The notes beneath the pieces were generated by a model, which worked only from the letters and a program-made list of their open reading frames with translations, made no database searches and was not told where the DNA came from. The translations under genes and the position numbers were made by a program. Of a stretch of 64,000 nt of DNA, positions 60,407 through 64,000 are shown piece after piece (the stretch's first letter is position 1; the number at the start of each line of letters is the position of its first letter). The DNA comes from Parachlamydiales bacterium (GTDB taxonomy: Bacteria > Chlamydiota > Chlamydiia > Chlamydiales > SM23-39), in contig JACVQJ010000019.1 in NCBI GenBank assembly GCA_015661075.1, positions 26,925 to 90,924 on the forward strand. Reading direction: 5' to 3'.

Positions 60407-61828
60407 TTATCCAATGGAATTCTCCAATTTAAGTGCGAGCAGCCTTTGCGCCTCTTGGGCAAATTCCAGCGGCAAAGCGCGGATCACGTCTTTGCAAAAA
60501 CCGTTCACGATAAGATTGATAGCATCTTCTTTCTTAATTCCCCGCGATTGCAGATAAAAAATCTGCTCATCGCTCATCCTCGACACGCTCGCTTCGTGCT
60601 CCACCTGCGCGCTGGCATTGCCGCCCTCGATCGAAGGAAACGTATTCGCCCTCGAGCGCGATCCCACCAGCATCGAATGGCACTGCGTATGATTGCGGGC
60701 GCCCTTGGCCCTCGGCGCGATGTAGACGCGGCCGCGATAGGAATTCACCGATTCGTCGGCCGATATCCCCTTCGAAACAATCGTCGAGCGGGTGTTCTGA
60801 CCGATATGGATCATTTTCGTCCCGGTATCCGCCTGCATATGGCCATGGGTCAGAGCGACGGAATAAAACTCGCCGACTGAATCATCTCCGCGTAGAATGC
60901 AGCTCGGATATTTCCAGGTGATGGCGGCGCCCGCCTCGACCTGCGTCCAGGAGATCTTGGAGCCCTTGCCCAGGCATAAGCCCCTCTTGGTCACAAAATT
61001 AAAAACCCCGCCGCGCCCCGTTTTCGGATCGCCGGCATACCAATTCTGCACTGTGGAATATTTCACCTCTGCGCGATCGAGCGCAACGATCTCAACGACC
61101 GCAGCGTGCAGCTGGTTGATGTCAAAGGCCGGCGCCGTACATCCCTCGAGATAGCTGACATAGGAGTCATCTTCCGCAATGATCAATGTGCGCTCGAACT
61201 GCCCCGTTTCCTTTTCATTGATGCGGAAATAGGTCGAAAGCTCCATCGGACAGTGCACCCCCTTGGGGATATAGACAAACGACCCGTCGCTAAACACCGC
61301 ACTATTGAGGGCCGCAAAAAAATTGTCTTTGGCCGGGACGACGGATCCCAAGTACTTTTGAATCAGCTCCGGATACTGGCGGATCGCTTCCGAGATCGAG
61401 CAGAGTACAACGCCCGCCTCCAACAGCCTCTTTTGAAAAGTCGTGCCGATGGATACGGAATCAAACACGACGTCGATCGCCACGTTGGTCAGCCTCTTTT
61501 GCTCATCGAGAGGGATCCCTAAGCGCGCAAACGTTTGCAGCAGTTCGGGATCCACCTGATCCAGGCTGTCGAGGCGCGGTTTTGATTTCGGTTCGGCATA
61601 GTAGGAGATCTGCTGATAGTCGATCGGTGGATAGTCCACCGCCGCCCAGGACGGCTCGGTCATATGCTGCCAGAGGCGATAGGCCTTCAAGCGAAACTCC
61701 AGCATAAAGGGCGGCTCGCCCTTTTTTGCCGAGATCGCTCGGATCACTTCTTCGCTCAGTCCCTTGGGAAAGACATCCGAAGCAATGTCAGTCACAAATC
61801 CGTAGGGATATTCCGTTTTCAGGCTCAT
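60407..61828 (-). CDS. sufB: Fe-S cluster assembly protein SufB
   Basis: Main scaffold on which Fe-S clusters are built. The 473-residue protein has the SufB core: [24 protein letters not shown] segment, [19 protein letters not shown], then [29 protein letters not shown], and near the C-terminus [21 protein letters not shown]. It begins the sufB-C-D-S operon, in the order usual for Chlamydia and cyanobacteria. The upstream region (61829-61955) is AT-rich and divergent from the small gene at 61956; no regulator gene (sufR, iscR) is seen. Confidence 0.97.
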   Translation of the reverse strand: MSLKTEYPYGFVTDIASDVFPKGLSEEVIRAISAKKGEPPFMLEFRLKAYRLWQHMTEPSWAAVDYPPIDYQQISYYAEPKSKPRLDSLDQVDPELLQTFARLGIPLDEQKRLTNVAIDVVFDSVSIGTTFQKRLLEAGVVLCSISEAIRQYPELIQKYLGSVVPAKDNFFAALNSAVFSDGSFVYIPKGVHCPMELSTYFRINEKETGQFERTLIIAEDDSYVSYLEGCTAPAFDINQLHAAVVEIVALDRAEVKYSTVQNWYAGDPKTGRGGVFNFVTKRGLCLGKGSKISWTQVEAGAAITWKYPSCILRGDDSVGEFYSVALTHGHMQADTGTKMIHIGQNTRSTIVSKGISADESVNSYRGRVYIAPRAKGARNHTQCHSMLVGSRSRANTFPSIEGGNASAQVEHEASVSRMSDEQIFYLQSRGIKKEDAINLIVNGFCKDVIRALPLEFAQEAQRLLALKLENSIG

Positions 61829-61955
61829 TGATAATTTGGAGTAAATCAGCGATAATTTTATCCTACGCTTCCCTGACTGTCAACTAAACAATAGTTAAAA
61901 TTATGTGGAATTAAATCAGAACTATTAATTATATTTATAATTAGAAGGTGTCATA

Positions 61956-62252
61956 ATGGAACATTATCATAATCAACTGCCCATCCGCTCTAAAATAGAT
62001 GTGGCCGAAGAAATCGGTCAAATTATTCATTGTCTACATACCGGGAAAAGAGAAACCGTCGATTCTCTGATCGAAAATCTCAAGAGCCGGTCGATCTATT
62101 TAGACGAGAAAATCCAGGGCGATGTTCTCATGTTTGCGGAAGCTATTCAGTTTCAGGATGTTTACGATCCGTGGCACATCATTACCCCTGAGATCGAGGA
62201 AGCGGCCAATCAGCTGATCGAAGATTTAGGGTTTGTTCCGCCCAGTCCCTGA
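61956..62252 (+). CDS. Small hypothetical protein (98 aa)
   Basis: An acidic, mainly helical 98-residue protein (SKIDVAEEIGQIIHCLHTGK...ETVDSLIENLKSRSIYLDE...VYDPWHIITPEIEEAANQLIEDLG). No known family was recognised. AAGGTG precedes the ATG by 6-7 bases and the frame is closed neatly, so it is probably a real gene. It ends 6 bp before the IS-associated repeat Y, and may be the last resident gene before the insertion. Confidence 0.65.
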   Translation: MEHYHNQLPIRSKIDVAEEIGQIIHCLHTGKRETVDSLIENLKSRSIYLDEKIQGDVLMFAEAIQFQDVYDPWHIITPEIEEAANQLIEDLGFVPPSP

Positions 62253-62258
62253 CTGGTA

Positions 62259-62642
62259 TTCATCGTTGTATTGAAAGCTTTCCAATACCTCGATTCATTC
62301 ACATGCTCATTAATTTTTTGGAAAACACTGAGTTTAAAAGAACTGAGACGCCGAGGCGCTGAGAAAGAAAAAAAACGCAAAATGCATACGAGTGAGGGAT
62401 ACAAGCCGCCCATGTTTGCAAATGCATGCATGCGAAGCTGCGAAACTTTTAAGAAAGAAAGGGGGTTAATTAACGCCAAGTTTTCATGCGCCCCTTTCTT
62501 TCTTAAAAGTTTCGCAGCTTCGCATGAAGAGCTTCGCTCAACATCGGCGGCCTCAGCGCCTCGGCGTCTCAGTTCTTTTAAACTCAGCGTTATTCTCTAA
62601 TAACCACTGAAGAGAAAACCTGTTATGAAATACCAGCCACAC
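62259..62642 (+). repeat. IS-associated complex palindromic repeat, copy Y
   Basis: Upstream terminal region of the insertion sequence, containing the GAGACGCCGAGGCGCTGAG and GTTTCGCAGCTTCGCATG palindromes, both repeated inverted. It is the inverted counterpart of copy X (50126-50655) and runs into the start of the transposase gene. Confidence 0.85.
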
Positions 62643-63941
62643 TCGAGAGAAAAAAAGACTCTTTCAATGAATGGGCTTCTTGGAATTGTCCGTGAAATTT
62701 TCTCTAAAATTCCTAGAGCAGTGAAGAAACAGACGATCAGCCTTGCTGATTGCTTGATGTCAGCATTAGCCATGTTCGGCATGAAATCGCCATCGTTGTT
62801 GGCATTTGATGGCCCCAAATTAGAAGATACGGTCCTGCACAATTTGAAAACTCTTTATGAAGTGACTAATCCGCCGAGTGATACCCACATGAGGGAAGTT
62901 TTGGATGAAGTTGATCCGAGGCTACTGCGTGAAACATTCTTGTCGGTATTTCATGAAGCCCAACGAGGGAAACTGCTGGAACGATATTCATTTTTCGGCA
63001 GCTATCTTTGTCTGGTTGATGGCACCGAAATTTTCAATTCCGAGAAGATTCATTGTAAAAATTGCTGCAAAAAAGAGCATCAAGACGGTCGGGTAACCTA
63101 TCACCATCAGATATTAGGGGCTGTAATTGCCCATCCTGATTGTCGCCAAGTAATTCCATTGTGTCCCGAGCCTATTCTGAAACAAGATGGCACAACTAAA
63201 AACGACTGTGAAAGAAACGCCTTTCATCGGTTTTTGATCGATTTAAAACGGGAACATCCACGCCTTGCGTTGACGATCTGTTCCGATGCTCTTTCAGCCA
63301 CGGCGCCTCATATTAATGAACTTAAATCTTTGGGCTACAGCTTTATCATTGTCGCGAAACCGGACGGCAACCGCACCTTGTACGAGTGGGTCAAGGGCAT
63401 AACACGAGAAGTCACGATGACAGTTGGAAAAAACAAGTATCTTTTCCGATATGTAAATAACGTTCCCCTCAATGACACCAAAAACGCACCAACTGTAAAT
63501 TTTATTGAATGTGAATGGATCGAAATTAAGGGTCGAAAGGAGATACGTGGACGTTGTGGTTGGGTGACAGATCATGAGATTACAGACACAAACATTTATG
63601 AACTAATGCGCGGAGGGCGCGCTCGATGGAAGATCGAGAACGAAACTTTTAACACGCTCAAGAACCAGGGCTACCAATTCGAGCATAGTTTCGGCCATGG
63701 CAAAAAGAATTTACATACAGTTTTTGCCTTTTTGATGATGTTGGCTTTTTTAATTGACCAGGCGCAGGAGGCAACTTGTGGGCTTTTTCAGAAGGCCATG
63801 GAACACAGGAAAACCAGACGGGCATTTTGGGAAAAGATGAAAGCACTGTTTTATAACTATTTTATTGAGTCTTGGGAAGATTTATTCACAGCAATGGGAC
63901 CTGGCTTTAAAGGAGCAAAACTAATTGTGGAATCTGGTTAA
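62625..63941 (+). CDS. IS4-like DDE transposase
   Basis: A full-length 438-residue transposase. The DDE candidates are LVDGTEIF (about 135-142), ICSDALSA (about 225-232) and the IS4-type C-terminal motif region GGRARWKIENETFNTLKNQG (about 328-347). No frameshift or internal stop is seen, so the enzyme may be active. The ATG at 62625 follows GTT with only a weak binding site. The right end of the element is not clear: the last 59 bases of the window (63942-64000) show no obvious match to the left-end palindromes. Confidence 0.88.
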   Translation: MKYQPHSREKKTLSMNGLLGIVREIFSKIPRAVKKQTISLADCLMSALAMFGMKSPSLLAFDGPKLEDTVLHNLKTLYEVTNPPSDTHMREVLDEVDPRLLRETFLSVFHEAQRGKLLERYSFFGSYLCLVDGTEIFNSEKIHCKNCCKKEHQDGRVTYHHQILGAVIAHPDCRQVIPLCPEPILKQDGTTKNDCERNAFHRFLIDLKREHPRLALTICSDALSATAPHINELKSLGYSFIIVAKPDGNRTLYEWVKGITREVTMTVGKNKYLFRYVNNVPLNDTKNAPTVNFIECEWIEIKGRKEIRGRCGWVTDHEITDTNIYELMRGGRARWKIENETFNTLKNQGYQFEHSFGHGKKNLHTVFAFLMMLAFLIDQAQEATCGLFQKAMEHRKTRRAFWEKMKALFYNYFIESWEDLFTAMGPGFKGAKLIVESG

Positions 63942-64000
63942 CCAGTGAGCTTGAGGAGGCCCCTGGTTCTTGAGCGTGTACAGACCTGAGGCGCACATGG

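Noticed and set aside
62271..62600. 109-aa ORF across the IS left end
   Set aside because: Lies wholly inside the palindromic repeat; a mirror ORF exists in copy X.
1..64000. CRISPR arrays, rRNA and tRNA genes
   Set aside because: No regularly spaced repeats, rRNA-like conserved stretches or convincing tRNA cloverleaf/T-loop signatures were seen by eye; a tRNAscan/Infernal run would be decisive.

Overview
The window looks like a chromosome segment from a chlamydia-related (environmental) member of the Chlamydiae, outside the Chlamydiaceae. The main evidence is rpsU directly followed by dnaJ, and a type III secretion block in the order sctJ - sctK-like - sctL - sctR - sctS - sctT, the same order as the Chlamydia block CT559-CT564 as I recall it. 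Support also comes from many eukaryote-like proteins (two RING-type, one F-box, one LIM-like, one protein kinase, one mitochondrial-carrier-like) and a large autotransporter. I cannot name the genus. The housekeeping genes are richer in G+C than the intervening hypothetical and effector-like genes, which are AT-rich and full of dispersed palindromic repeats. No rRNA, tRNA or CRISPR array was recognised.

Layout. 1-2300: two hypothetical genes with small tandem repeats. 2313-3849: rpsU and dnaJ, followed by two long palindromes. 4137-6204: an AbiEii-like nucleotidyltransferase and its winged-helix partner with a four-half-site dyad operator, flanked by direct repeats that are 3' remnants of an oprM-type gene. 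6312-13638: a small helical protein, an outer-membrane barrel protein and a complete RND efflux operon (adaptor, pump, outer-membrane lipoprotein). 13846-21898: a Schlafen/AlbA-type ATP-binding protein, an 897-residue lipase-like protein with a stand-alone copy of one of its domains, an AAA_14/DUF4143 ATPase, an unknown gene and a decayed second ATPase copy. 21945-24547: glnS and an exported Nudix protein. 24696-33262: two RING-type proteins, an AT-rich hypothetical, a glycine-rich autotransporter, a solute-binding lipoprotein and a LIM-like protein.

33441-36887: two glycosyltransferases, an RHS remnant and a DinD-like gene. 37041-41324: the type III secretion export-apparatus block. 41379-43436: a His-rich secreted protein, a phosphoglycerate-mutase-like protein and acetate kinase. 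43267-46189: a tandem duplication that carried the 3' end of ackA and two small coiled-coil, probably tail-anchored, proteins, with an F-box protein inserted. 46194-47618: a MITE-like element and a protein kinase. 47756-49952: an RNB nuclease and a DUF2975/XRE pair. 50126-62642: a block bracketed by inverted copies of one complex palindromic repeat, holding an MFS transporter, the mitochondrial-carrier-like protein, an ATPase, a TauE-type permease, an amino-acid permease and the sufB-C-D-S operon. 62625-63941: an intact IS4-like transposase.

How the parts may work together (inference): the type III secretion genes could deliver the eukaryote-like proteins, which look aimed at ubiquitin, membrane-fusion and metabolite-exchange functions of a eukaryotic host. 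The repeat families have shaped the accessory parts, leaving gene-end fragments and in one case supplying a protein C-terminus. The most noteworthy candidates are the mitochondrial-carrier-like gene at 51989-52858, the duplicated tail-anchored coiled-coil/F-box locus at 43513-46189, and the AbiE-like module with its unusually symmetric operator at 4203-6038.
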